Assembly (NCBI GenBank): GCA_905221605.1
Contig: CAJNDS010002168.1
Location: forward strand, 777,765 to 841,764
Reading direction: 5' to 3'
Origin: Symbiodinium natans
Lineage: Eukaryota > Sar > Dinophyceae > Suessiales > Symbiodiniaceae
DNA length: 64,000 bases
Within the stretch, counting starts at the first letter, position 1. Every line of letters begins with the position of its first letter. The notes under the pieces were generated by a model. The model worked only from the letters and a program-made list of their open reading frames with translations. It ran no database searches and was not told the DNA's origin. The position numbers and the translations under genes are program-made. Shown here one piece after another: positions 10,945-19,850 of this stretch.

Positions 10945-11004
10945 CTGGGCAAAGTTCTCACGGAGCTCCTCATGCTCGTTCACGTCCGGGCTTGGGTAGC
11001 CGCC
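10945..11004 (-). CDS. Short exon, DVNEHEEL module
   Basis: This exon is 60 nt, phase 0 at both ends, and reads GGYPSPDVNEHEELRENFAQ between CCCTCAG|GGC and GCCCAG|GTGGGC. High GC3 supports the frame. The exon at 60.7 kb carries the similar DVHEHDAL. It is flanked by CCCTAAA (left) and TTTAGGG (right) blocks. Confidence 0.85.
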
Positions 11005-11089
11005 CTGAGGGGAGTTGCTTAGGGTTTAGGGTTTAGGGTTTAGGGTTTAGGGTTTAGGGTTTAGGGTTTAGGGTTTAGGGTTTCGGGTT

Positions 11090-11670
11090 TCGGGTTTAGG
11101 GTTTAGGGATTGAGGTTTAGGGTTTAGGGTTTGGGGTTTAGGGTTTGGGGTTTAGGGTTTAGGGTTCAGGGTTTACGACTGTTTGGAGGGTTTGGGGGGG
11201 TGTTTTAGGTTGTGGTTGCAAAGGTTGTTGAGTGAGTTAGGGTGTTGGGCATATAGGTTTAGGGTTGTGCTGTTGGGGTCCTTTTTGGGTTTTGTGGGGG
11301 GGCGGGGGGAGGGGGGAGGGGTTTCAGGGTTTCTTGAGGTTCTACCAGATTTAGGGGTTCTAAGGCCTATAAGGTTGAAGGTGGTACGGTTTTAAAGGTT
11401 TTGGGTTTATCAGGTTTAGGGTTTACGTATATACGGCTTAGGCTTTCGCGTCTGGGGTGTTTAGGGGTTGATAAGGGTTAGGGCATAGTGCGTACGGGGG
11501 CCTAGGATTTTTAGGGTTCAGGGTTTAGGGTTTAGGGTTTAGGGTTTAGGGTTTAGGGTTTAGGGTTTAGGGTTTAGGGTTTAGGGTTTAGGGTTTAGGG
11601 TTTAGGGTTTATGCGTAAGGCTTCAACCGAAGCAAGCCCTGAACCTAAAATTGCACGCAGCAAGCGTGCC
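11090..11670. other. Telomere-type and G-rich spacer
   Basis: Holds degenerate TTTGGGG/TTTAGGG tracts and a clean (TTTAGGG) block at 11517-11612. A plus-strand 70-codon ORF here is G-rich low complexity. No gene is seen. Confidence 0.6.
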
Positions 11671-11674
11671 TTAC

Positions 11675-11699
11675 CTCTTGGGCAAGGTACAAGGCTACT
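11675..11699 (-). CDS. Possible 25-nt microexon
   Basis: Reads VALYLAQE between CCTAG|A and CAAGAG|GTAAGGC. The donor is an excellent consensus. The tiny length makes chance occurrence a real alternative. Confidence 0.4.
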
Positions 11700-12059
11700 C
11701 TAGGTAGACCCTAAACCCTAAACCCTAAACCCTAAACCCTAAACCCTAAACACACTAAACGCCCTAAACGCCCTAAACGCCCTCAACAACCCAAACACCC
11801 CTAAACACCCTAAAAACTCTAAACAAAGATTGCGACTCTTCTTTCAACTTGAGGCTCTCTTGTCCCTAGGCTCCCAGGAAACTGGGAACCTGGGAAATAC
11901 ACAGGTTCCCAAAACCTTGTTTCGCGGGAACCTTGTCCCCCTAAACACTAATTCCTAAACCCTAAACCCTAGCCCTAAACCCTAACCCCTAAACCCTAAA
12001 CCCTAAATCCTAAACCCTAAACCCTGAACCCTATAAACCCGAAACAAGAAGTGAGTTAC

Positions 12060-12102
12060 TTCGCTCATCCCCACCCTGCAGCTACCGGGTGTCGGAGGCA
12101 TC
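12060..12102 (-). CDS. Possible FnIII linker exon
   Basis: Reads MPPTPGSCRVGMSE between GGGCAG|G and GAA|GTAACTC. 'P-P-T-P-G' resembles linker to A-strand sequence of FnIII. Confidence 0.55.
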
Positions 12103-12117
12103 CTGCCCCCCTCGGAC

Positions 12118-12242
12118 ACTTGGAGGTTTACGGGTAGTTAGAAGTAGGGTTTTAGGGTTTAGGGTTTGGGGTTTAGGGTTTAGGGTTAAGGGTTTAGGGT
12201 TTAGGGTTTGAACCACTTGTCACTACCCATGAACCTCCAAGG
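12118..12242. mobile_element. MITE family M1 copy enclosing a telomere-type block
   Basis: ACTTGGAGGTTTACGGGTAG at the left and CTACCCATGAACCTCCAAGG at the right. The core is mostly TTTAGGG repeats, so a telomere-type tract sits inside the inverted-repeat element. Confidence 0.8.
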
Positions 12243-12354
12243 AGGGTCAAGGAGGGTCTGTGAACTTCTCTGGGGTGGGCACTCCGGAACTCTCTTCTGC
12301 TAGGCTTAAAACTTTACATAGGGCTAGCAGTTTAGGGTTTCGGGTCCCCCTGGC

Positions 12355-12406
12355 CTGGATGTAGATGCTGTAGTGGGTGATCATGTGCGTTTGCTTCTCC
12401 TCGCAG
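12355..12406 (-). CDS. FnIII exon (C-C' strands)
   Basis: Reads CEEKQTHMITHYSIYIQ after AATGCAG|C. 'M-I-T-H-Y-S-I-Y' is the FnIII C strand. The donor is CCAG|GCCAGG (GC type). Confidence 0.82.
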
Positions 12407-12959
12407 CTGCATTGTTTGGGGTTTGGGGTTTAGGGTTTAGGGCTTAGGGTTTAGGGTTTAGGGTTTAGGGTTTAGGGTTGGACCATCCGATACAGGGAGA
12501 GACCGAAGCTCTAAGTGCCTTGGGTATACCCAGCCTCAACAACCCCAAGCCTATTTTCTCTAGGTTGCCTAAGACGAGTCCTACAAAGGGTTATATAATG
12601 AGGACCTACCCCAAAAAGTAGGCTTTGGAAACTTCCGGAAAAATAAAGCCCTAAACCCGATATGGTCAGGGGGCCCTTTCTGTGTCTCTCGAAGCATGTT
12701 CCTTGTAGCTACTATAGTGGCGTTTAGGGCACCAAAGGCATGCCCAACAGTTTGCAATTCGGCTCAGTTGTGTTTAGGGCTTATTTCATGTTCAGGGATG
12801 ATAAGCCCCATAGTACGGGTACTAAGCTTTAGAAATGGCATGTTACAAGGCTTGAAGACTTGGGGCTGGAGTGTCTTGGGGTTGGGTGTTTAGGGTTTCA
12901 GAACTCGGGTTGCAGGGTCTACTTGAAGGCCGAAACCCTAAATCCTAAACTGGGCCTGG

Positions 12960-13495
12960 GCCACCCTTTTACGTTGGGGGGACGGCGCTTAAGCCCTTCG
13001 ACCTCGATGGCGCAAGCCGACCCAGGTCGCTCGCCCGCCTCCCACAGCATGGGGGTCGGTAGCGCCCACGATGGGACCGGTACCGGAACACGTTTTTTTT
13101 CGGGATTCATGGCCTTTTCAAGGGCGGGAACCTCCAGGGCCCCAGCGCAGGGGGTCCCGGACACCTCGCCACAGCGCGCACAAGGAACAGGGTTGGTGCC
13201 GCCAGGCCCCCCCCGGACGCTGGCAATGACCCCCCCCCTACCTTTCCTTTGACTCTCGGACCCAACCCCGAAGGTCATGAAACTGAATAAGTTTTTAGAA
13301 GTGGACCGTTGCCTTGAGTTTAGGCCTAAACCCTAAAAGGAATAGGTTTGGGTGGCTTTGCCGCCTCGGACGGCGTGGGGTGGGAGAAAAGTGTTAGATG
13401 GCCCTCCACAATCAGGCCAAAGCTGCTCTTCGCACCTCACGAAGCTTTCGAGCTTGTTCCGAAACCTAACCTTCACAGCACCTACGCCCTATCAC
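12960..13495 (-). repeat. Dispersed repeat R1, copy 1 (inverted)
   Basis: The reverse complement matches 31605-32228 along its length, including TGCTGTGAAGGTTAGG, CGAAGAGCAGCTTTGG and TTCCGGTACCGG...CCATCG. A further copy is split by the copia element (34755-35326 plus 45814-45970). ORFs of 119-130 codons here are not conserved between copies. Confidence 0.85.
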
Positions 13496-13763
13496 GGCAA
13501 ACCCTAAACCCTAAACCCTAAACTTCATGGCTAGTTATATGGCTTTCTCAGGGCTCCAGCCTTTCCAGCTCACATTGCTCCTTGGAACATCTCACACTTC
13601 CTGAGCCACTCCAGAACTCAATAGATCCACAGGCTCTTAAACGCCAAGCCACTACGCCCCCAAGGGCTGGCGCTAGGCAGCCCCAATACCAAACCAGCCC
13701 CCAAACCCCAAAACGTTAACCTGAACCAAACCCATCAAACAACATTCGCAAGCCCAAGCTCCT

Positions 13764-13877
13764 CTAGGCTGCCCAGTAACCTAGGCTTAAAAAGGGTGCC
13801 CTTTTTGTCTTAAAGGGGTTGATAAGGGAACCTAAACCCCCAAAAAAAGGGAATAAGGGTACTACTGGGCATCCTAG
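13764..13877. mobile_element. Introner-like element F1, copy A
   Basis: A 114-bp segment with inverted ends CTAGGCTGCCCAGTA / TACTGGGCATCCTAG and an internal AAGGGTGCCCTTTTT...GGGTACTAC. The same ends delimit introns of the RCC1-like gene (15819-16106). Whether it is an intron here is unproven. Confidence 0.65.
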
Positions 13878-14107
13878 TCCTACGCCAAGTCCCACAAAGC
13901 TTCTAAACTAAATAGGACTTCGGAACAACTTACTGCCGAGGTCATGAGGGTGTATATAGGGTGCAAGGTTCAAAAGCCTAAGAGCCTACTGGGGTCCGCG
14001 AATGCGGAAGCCCGATGTAAGCCCTAAACTGCCTGCCCTAGGGCTTAGGGCTTAGGATTTCGGGTTAGGTGTACCCACAAAGCACCCATCCCCACCGGCA
14101 CCCTCTC

Positions 14108-14223
14108 CTAGGTTGCCCAACAACCGAGGATTACGAAGGGTCCGCGTTAATAGGGAAGCTAAACCCTAAACCCTGAACCCCTAAACTCTACAAAGGGAAT
14201 CAGAGCACTGCTGGGCATCCCAG
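14108..14223. mobile_element. Introner-like element F1, copy B
   Basis: 116 bp with ends CTAGGTTGCCCAACAAC / GCACTGCTGGGCATCCCAG. Its right end coincides with the donor side of the 14220-14284 exon on the minus strand. Confidence 0.65.
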
Positions 14224-14284
14224 TCTCCTGGTCGTAGATGAAGCCCACGCGGTTGTCATACGTCTCTGGGATTTGCCAGCGCAC
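14220..14284 (-). CDS. FnIII-like exon
   Basis: Reads VRWQIPETYDNRVGFIYD then QETG after GGCAGCCCAG|G. 'V-R-W-Q-I-P' fits a B strand and 'F-I-Y-D' a C' strand. The donor is apparently ACTGG|GATGCCC (GA type) at the end of element F1-B. Confidence 0.68.
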
Positions 14285-14658
14285 CTGGGCTGCCAAAGCC
14301 CCCGAAACCCTAAACCCCACACCCTAAACCCTAAACCCTATAAACTCTAAACCTAAATCGGGATTTGCAGGGCAACTTCAACCCCCTAACAAAGAGGAAC
14401 GAAGGGCCCACGACACCTCGTACTTAGGCCCTAGGCCGGCCTCAAGTTATATGTAAGGGGAACCAAAACCCCTACTTGAACCCTAAACCCTAGACACGGT
14501 TCCAAGAAACCCTAGCCCTAAACCCCCAACGCTGACCGTCCTGACCTTGAATCTCCTGCACCCAACCTAACCCGACCAAGCCTCCGGGAGCGACTGCAGA
14601 AGGGGAACGAGGGTGTGGAACTGTGACTGTGTGCTTCCCGCTGCACTTTTGAAAGGGT

Positions 14659-14800
14659 ACTTGGAGGTTCATGGTGCTTAGTAACCCCATCATAACTGTA
14701 CTTACAACCCAGTTATAACCCTACTAGGGTACTTCAGGGGCTTATATGCGGGTTATAACTACACTTACAATGGGTTACTAGGTACCCTGAACCTCCAAGG
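14659..14800. mobile_element. MITE-like family M1 copy
   Basis: ACTTGGAGGTTCATGG at the left and ACCCTGAACCTCCAAGG at the right, with internal secondary inverted repeats (GTACTTACAACCCAGTTATAAC and relatives). Confidence 0.75.
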
Positions 14801-14807
14801 ACCGTAT

Positions 14808-14912
14808 ATTAGGATGCGCCCCGTTATTCTAGCTCCTTAATAGGGATTGTAAGAGGGGGTACGATAATCCCTATTAGGGACTGTTAGTAATAGTATAAGG
14901 GGGAACATCCCA
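14808..14912. mobile_element. MITE-like family M2 copy
   Basis: 'TCCTTAATAGGGATTGTAAG' at the left is mirrored by AATCCCTATTAGGGACTGTTAGTAATAGTATAAGGGGGAACATCCC at the right; the right end is intact and the left terminal bases are degraded. Confidence 0.65.
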
Positions 14913-15100
14913 AAGTGTACAAGGGAACCCAACTCTACTACTGGGCATCCTCGAGGGTATCGGGCTTGTAGAGGTCAAACATTTAGTAGGGCCCAGCTCT
15001 CAGAGATTTAATCAGGGATATTACAGTGCAGTTGGGACGAAGGCGGCTGCTGCTGCTGCTGCTCATATCAGCACAGATTGTATTACACTTGGTGCAGCTC

Positions 15101-15565
15101 TTATGCTTCTTTTTGGCGAGCGATATTATGGTGACTGGCTGATGGTGGGGCCGCAGAGGTGCTGCCTCTGGCAGCTATGGCTCGCGCCGCGCCGCTGCAT
15201 CTTGACGCACTTCGCAGCGGCGTGTTGCTGTGAGAGGTCACAAGGACACCGCATGCCAGCAAGAGCTCTACATCTGTAAGCAGCTCTTCAGCCTGCCGTC
15301 TGCCGTCACCAACCCAACCGGCAGCAGAAAGCAGCCGTGGAGGCAGTACTTTCTCGAACCTCTGGCTCCCCTTGTCGCAGAGCATCCTTGCTGTCGCCCT
15401 CCATGCCTGGATATCCCCAATATATCACCTCGCCATCTTGCCGGATCGCTGCAAACGCGAGCTTCGTGGAGCGGATCTCTTGCACGTCGTGTAACTGCTC
15501 TTGGACACTCGCGCTATCACCACCAAATCCTGGCTTCCCCCAGCTTACCACGGAACCGTCCTTTC
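15101..15565 (-). CDS. RCC1-like gene, last visible exon(s)
   Basis: Begins with acceptor CAGAAG|GA and reads KDGSVVSWGKPGFGGDS, then VQEQLHDVQEIRSTK, LAFAAIRQDGEVIYWG, and on to about EPEVRE near 15350. A second open frame (LLTDVELLLACGVLV to HHNIARQKEA, stop at 15101) overlaps from 15385 downward. It probably forms the C-terminus through a junction or frame change in 15340-15385 that I cannot place. Confidence 0.7.
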
Positions 15566-15704
15566 CTTCTGCTGGAGTTTCCTACAGGAAAAAAAGGCTT
15601 ACAAACTTTGGGCTTTACGGGGCTTTTATACCACTCCCCTCCCCACCCCCCCCACCCCCCCCCCCAAGAAAACAAGAGAGTTACCTACACAGCACCCAAG
15701 TATC
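15566..15704 (-). mobile_element. 139-nt intron with GA donor
   Basis: The exons join through a split CGA codon: ...GCGATCC|GATACTTGG ... CAGAAG|GAAAGGACGG, which restores AAIRKDG. The intron contains a C/G homopolymer region. The 17245-17491 intron interrupts the equivalent residue in the same phase. Confidence 0.75.
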
Positions 15705-15818
15705 GGATCGCTGCAAATGCTTGAGAGGTGGAGCATATCGACTTCACACTGTGAAGCTGCCCTTGGACACTCGCGCAGTCGCCTCCACAGTTGGGATCGC
15801 CCCAACTCACCACGGTAC
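15705..15818 (-). CDS. RCC1-like gene exon
   Basis: Begins after CTACCCAG|GT and reads TVVSWGDPNCGGDCASVQ, then GQLHSVKSICSTSQAFAAI. It joins the preceding exon to give RKDG-TVVSWGD across a split Gly codon. Confidence 0.85.
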
Positions 15819-16106
15819 CTGGGTAGTTCAGTAGCCATCGTATAAGGTACCCTTTTGTTGAGTCGTTGGTTACTATACATAAGGGTACCTCTTTTTGGGG
15901 TTGGTTACTATATAAGGGTACCATTGTTTTGAGTTGGTTACTTTATAAGCGTACCCCTTGTTTGGGGTTGGGTACTATATAAGGGTACACTATTTTTGGG
16001 GGGCTATTTACTCTTTAAAGGTACCCTTTTTTGAGGGGTTGGTTACTATATAAGGGAGCCGAGAACCAAGAGAAGGGCGAAGGGCACCACTGGGCTACCA
16101 AGGCAC
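15819..16106 (-). mobile_element. Introner-like intron, family F1
   Basis: 288-nt intron, GT donor (GATG|GTGCCTTGG), AG acceptor (CTACCCAG). The ends are near-inverted: CCTTGGTAGCCCAGTGG at the donor and CTGAACTACCCAG at the acceptor. Inside are tandem units of about 45-50 bp, 'TTGGTTACTATATAAGGGTACC'. Confidence 0.8.
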
Positions 16107-16168
16107 CATCTTTTCGCAGCGCGGCGAAGGCATAGGAAGCTGAGTGAATTACCTGAACGTCTTGAAGC
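16107..16168 (-). CDS. RCC1-like gene exon
   Basis: Reads LQDVQVIHSASYAFAALRKD plus a split Gly after GGGCTACCCAG|G. One repeat's outer strand and 'A-F-A-A-L-R-K-D-G' are complete. Confidence 0.85.
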
Positions 16169-16388
16169 CTGGGTAGCCCAGTAACCATATTATTATAAGG
16201 GGCACCCTTTTTGGGGTTGGTTGTTTTAGAAGGGAGCCCATAACCCAGAACCCGGAACCCTACCCCCTACACCCTACACCCTAAACCCTAAACCCTAAAC
16301 CCTAAACCCTAAACCCTAAACCCTAAACCCTAAACCCTAAACCCAAAAAAAAAGGAAAAAGGGTACCAGTGGGCTACCAAGAAGCTGC
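16169..16388 (-). mobile_element. Intron with family F1 ends and telomere-type core
   Basis: The donor end is CTTGGTAGCCCACTGGTACCC and the acceptor end GGTTACTGGGCTACCCAG, again inverted. The core contains a TTTAGGG block (sense). The only in-frame splice I find uses a GC donor (CAGGA|GCAGC), which would cost one residue relative to the repeat consensus. Confidence 0.65.
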
Positions 16389-16465
16389 TCCTGAACACGC
16401 GTGCTGTCAACGTCGTCGCCCCAACTGACCACTGCACCATTCCTTCGCACTGCGGCAAAGGCTAC
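16389..16465 (-). CDS. RCC1-like gene exon
   Basis: Reads VAFAAVRRNGAVVSWGDD then VDSTRVQE after AACAAG|GTAGCC. The usual '-P-x-x-G-G-D-S' is altered to DDVDST, a diverged blade. The donor is uncertain. Confidence 0.8.
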
Positions 16466-16648
16466 CTTGTTGGAGTGGATCTGTTGAACTCCCTAACCCG
16501 GAACCCTAAACCTTAAACCCTAAACCCTACACCGTAAACCCTAAACCCTAAACCCTAAACCCTAAACCCTAAACCCTAAACCCTAAACCCTAAACCCTAA
16601 ACCCTAAACCCTAAACCCTATTTAAACCCTAAACCCTAAACCAGGCAC
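16466..16648 (-). other. Intron bounded by a direct duplication of exon sequence
   Basis: 183-nt intron with donor CCAACAAG|GTGCC and acceptor CCAACAAG|GTAGCC. About 26 nt at the exon end (GTTCAGCAGATCTACTCC...) recurs at the intron end (GTTCAACAGATCCACTCC...). Between the copies lie TTTAGGG repeats. The structure is that expected if an AG|GT-containing segment was duplicated and then spliced. Confidence 0.8.
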
Positions 16649-17244
16649 CTTGTTGGAGTAGATCTGCTGAACTTCGTTCAACTGCTCTTGGACACCGATG
16701 CTGTCACCACCCCTGCCCTTCCCGCCCCAAACAACTGCGGCACCATCCTTGCGAATGGCCGCGAAGGCCACCTCAGTGGAATGAACCTGCTGCACATCGT
16801 ACAGCTGCTTCTGTATGGGAGCGCTATCCCCGCCAAAGGTGGGGTCACCCCAGGTTACCAGAGTGCCATCACCACGGATGGCGGCAAAGGACCAAGCAGT
16901 GGAGTGGACTGAACGCACATCATAAAGCTGCTCTGAGACGTGTCTGCTGTCGCCACCGCATTCCGGATCACCCCAGCTAACCACAGAGCCGTCTTTCCGA
17001 AGCGCCGCAAACACGACCCTGTTGCAGCAAATCTCGCGCACATCGCAAAGCTGCTCCTGGACATGTGAGCTATCTCCGCCCATCCGCAGCGCACCCCAAG
17101 TTACCACGGCACCATCCCTTCGGATGACAGCAAACGCAGACCGATTTGCGTGGAGCTTCTCTACATCCATGAGCTGCTCTTGAACGTGGCCGCTGTCACC
17201 GCCGTAGTGGCGGTCGCCCCAGCTCACCACGACGCCGTCCTTTC
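16649..17244 (-). CDS. RCC1-like gene, main exon (five repeats)
   Basis: 596 nt; the longest host exon seen here. It enters with 'GA' completing CGA and reads KDGVVVSWGDRHYGGDS, then successive units with AFAVIRRDGAVVTWG, VFAALRKDGSVVSWG, SFAAIRGDGTLVTWG and AFAAIRKDGAAVVWG. It ends IYSNK at phase 0. Cys are frequent ('E-I-C-C-N-R'). Confidence 0.92.
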
Positions 17245-17491
17245 CTTGGGGACGAAATGAACCTTAAAATTGGAGTCATATACCCTACACTACTATAACC
17301 CCTATTGAGGTATATGAGCCATAAACCCTTTTATACCCTACACTACTATAATCCCTATTGAGGTATACACTACTATAATCCCTATTGAGGTATATGAGCC
17401 ATAAACCCTTTTAGGGCCCTACACTACTATAATCCCTATTGAGGTATATGAGCCATAAACCCTTTTAGGGCACATTTCGTCCCCAAGGCTC
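17245..17491 (-). mobile_element. Introner with 16-bp perfect terminal inverted repeats
   Basis: 247-nt intron. CCTTGGGGACGAAATG at 17244-17259 is mirrored exactly at 17473-17488. In sense, the exon ends ...CCCTGC|GAGCC and resumes ...CCAAG|GAAAGGAC, which restores AALRKDG with a GA donor. The core carries about four copies of a 60-bp unit (CACTACTATAATCCCTATTGAGG...). Confidence 0.88.
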
Positions 17492-17572
17492 GCAGGGCCG
17501 CAAACGCCCCATCCGTGGAGCGAAGCTCCTGCACACCACGGAGCTGCTCTTGGACAGCTGAGCTGTCACCAC
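17492..17572 (-). CDS. RCC1-like gene exon
   Basis: Reads (G)GDSSAVQEQLRGVQELRS then TDGAFAAL. A split Gly codon at the left partner and a split Arg codon at the right both restore the repeat consensus. Confidence 0.88.
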
Positions 17573-17872
17573 CTTGGGGGGGTTTCCGATCTATTTTGGG
17601 GTACCTTATATTGGGGCCCTTATTCTTAAGGGCCTCTTGGGGGTGTCCGATACTAGGGGCACCTTCTTGGGGCCCTTATTACAAGGGAGTCCTCCTCCTT
17701 TTTTGGAGGGGTACCTTCTTGGGGTCCTTATGGTAAGGGAATCCTCCTTTTTAGGGTTTAGGGTTTAGGGTTTAGGGTTTAGGGTTTAGGGTTTAGGGTT
17801 TAGGGTTTAGGGTTTAGGGTTTAGGGGGGGGTCAGTATTTTCGGGGTCCCCTATTTTTCCTAAACCCCCCAC
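17573..17872 (-). mobile_element. Introner-like intron with imperfect terminal inverted repeats
   Basis: 300 nt, TCAG|GTGGGGGG ... CCCAAG|GT. The donor-end GGTGGGGGGTTTAGG...AAATAGGGG is roughly mirrored by the acceptor end (CCTTGGGGGGGTTTCC...CTATTTTGGGG on plus). It contains a sense CCCTAAA block of about ten units. Confidence 0.7.
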
Positions 17873-17948
17873 CTGAGCGCGGATCCCCCCAGCTTACAAC
17901 CGCACCATCCTTCCGCAGTGCAGCAAAGGCCCCATTTGTGGCGTGAAC
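17873..17948 (-). CDS. RCC1-like gene exon
   Basis: Reads VHATNGAFAALRKDGAVV then SWGDPRS at phase 0 after GACTCTAG|G. It follows the upstream exon ending LQDVEA. Confidence 0.88.
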
Positions 17949-18071
17949 CTAGACTCCCCTTTGTCATCTTCATAAAAATGGTACGTTTAATATCCTCTTG
18001 GTTTTTATATGAACACAAAAAACGTTAAAAAAAAAAAAACAGTTCCCAGGGGGGATATAGGAGGCAGCCCC

Positions 18072-18201
18072 GTCACTTGTGCCCACGCGATCGCGGTCAC
18101 TTGTGCCCACGCGGTTTCGGGTCACTTGCGCCCACGTACCCCGTCACTTGTGCCCACGTACCCCGTCACTTGTGCCCACGTACCCCGTCACTTGTGCCCA
18201 C
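18072..18201 (+). repeat. Array of GTCACTTGTGCCCACG units (six)
   Basis: Six near-identical 15-16-bp units spaced by 5-10 bp, inverted relative to the four units at 20410-20550. Confidence 0.9.
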
Positions 18202-19050
18202 GTTTCTGGGGGGGTGGGGGGGTGGGGAGGGGGGGGGGGGATAAGAATAAGCTTGTTTGAGGCGGTCAACACAACCACATCCAGTCAACCACATCCAGTC
18301 CCAACGGGTGAGGAGGAGGGGGGGGGAGGGGAGGGGGGGGACAAGAATAACATCCAGTCACCCGCCCTGCAACGGGCGGGGGGGAGGGGAGGGGGGGGGG
18401 ATAAGAATAAGCTTGTTTGACGCCGGTAAGCTTTTTGGACGCCGTCAACACAACCCGCCCTGCAACGGGGGGGGGGGGGGGGGGTGGGGAGGGGGGGGGG
18501 GGGGGGATAAGAATAACCTTGTTTCATGCCACACACCACACCCAGTCACCCGCCCTGGAAAACGGGTGAGGGGAGGGCGGAGGGGGGGCAACACAACCAC
18601 ATCCAGTCAACCACATCCAGTCTAAGGGGAGGGAGGGGGGGGGGGGGGGGAGGGGGGGGGGGGGACAAGATAAGCTTATTGACGCGCTACACAACCGACC
18701 CAGTCACCGCCCTGCAACGGGGGGGGGGGGGGGTGGGATAAGAATAAGCTTGTTTGACGCCCACCACAACCCAGTCACCCGCCTGGAAAGGTGAGGGGGG
18801 GGGAGGGGGGGCAACACAACACATCCAGTCAACACATCCAGCCGGGTGAGGGGGTGGAGGGGGGGGACAAGAAAAAGCTTGTTTGACGCGCTCAACACAA
18901 CCGCATCCAGTCACCCGCCCTGCAACGGGGGGAGGGGGGGGGGGGAAGGGGGGGGGATAAGAATAAGCTTGTTTGACGCCACACACCACACCCAGTCACC
19001 CGCCCTGGAAACGGGTGAGGGGAGGGGGGATGGGGGGGGGGGGGTTTCGA
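18200..19050. repeat. G-rich interspersed tandem repeat
   Basis: Units of about 110-150 bp: GATAAGAATAAGCTTGTTTGA, then 'CACAACC...CATCCAGTCA', then 'CCCGCCCTGCAACGGG', then long G runs. Many overlapping glycine or proline ORFs are artefacts. Confidence 0.85.
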
Positions 19051-19850
19051 GGGGCAAAAACGACTGTTGTTGACCAACGCGCCCTGCACGGTCAGCCGCA
19101 GGGGGAGCCCTGCACGGTCAGCCGCAGTGCTTGGGAGGGGGTGGAGGGGGAAGGGGGCGGCGGCGAGGGGGGGCTTGGGCGGGCTGGGCGTCTACAGACA
19201 TCTGACCCAAGGGGAGCCTTCCACGCAAGGCCTCAGGTCAGTTGTTTCTGGGTCCAGGGTTCGGGTTTGGAGGGGTAAACAAACGACTGTTGTTGCCCGA
19301 TGCGCCCTGCACGGTCAGCCGGAGTGCTTGGGAGGGGGTGGAGGGGGAAGGGGGAAGGGGGGGGCTGGGTGTTTACAGGCATCTGACCCGAGGGAAGCTT
19401 TCCACACAAGGCATCGGGTCAGTTCCTTCTGGGTTCAGGGTTCGGTTTTCGAGGGGCAAAAAACGACTGTTGTTGACCAATGCGCCCTGCACGGTCAGCC
19501 GCAGTGCTTGGGAGGGGGTGGAGGGGGAAGGGGGGGAGGGGGGGCTTGGGCGGGCTGGGCGTCTACAGACATCTGACCCAAGGGGGCCTTTCAGGCAAGG
19601 CCTCAGGTCAGTTGTTTCTGGGTCCAGGGTTCGGGTTTGGAGGGGCAAAAAAACGACTGTTGTTGCCCGATGCGCCCTGCACGGTCAGTCGGAGTGCTTG
19701 GGAGGGGGTGGAGGGGGAAGGGGGAAGGGGGGGGCTGGGTGTTTACAGGCATCTGACCCGAGGGAAGCTTTCCACACAAGGCCTCGGGTCAGTTCCTTCT
19801 AAATTCAGGGTTCGGGTTTCGAGGGGCAAAAAAACGACCTTCGCCCAGGA
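19050..19850 (+). repeat. Tandem repeat, about 190-bp unit, four copies
   Basis: Recurring landmarks are CGACTGTTGTTG, GCGCCCTGCACGGTCAGYC and CATCTGACCC. Alternate copies are more alike (GTTGACCAA versus GTTGCCCGA), which suggests a higher-order unit of about 380 bp. Confidence 0.88.

Noticed and set aside
12860-13278. ORFs of 119-130 codons in R1 copy 1
   Set aside because: Not conserved in frame in the other R1 copies; high GC makes long open frames likely by chance.
16688-17094. ORFs overlapping the large RCC1-like exon
   Set aside because: Out-of-frame shadows of the repeat-coding frame.
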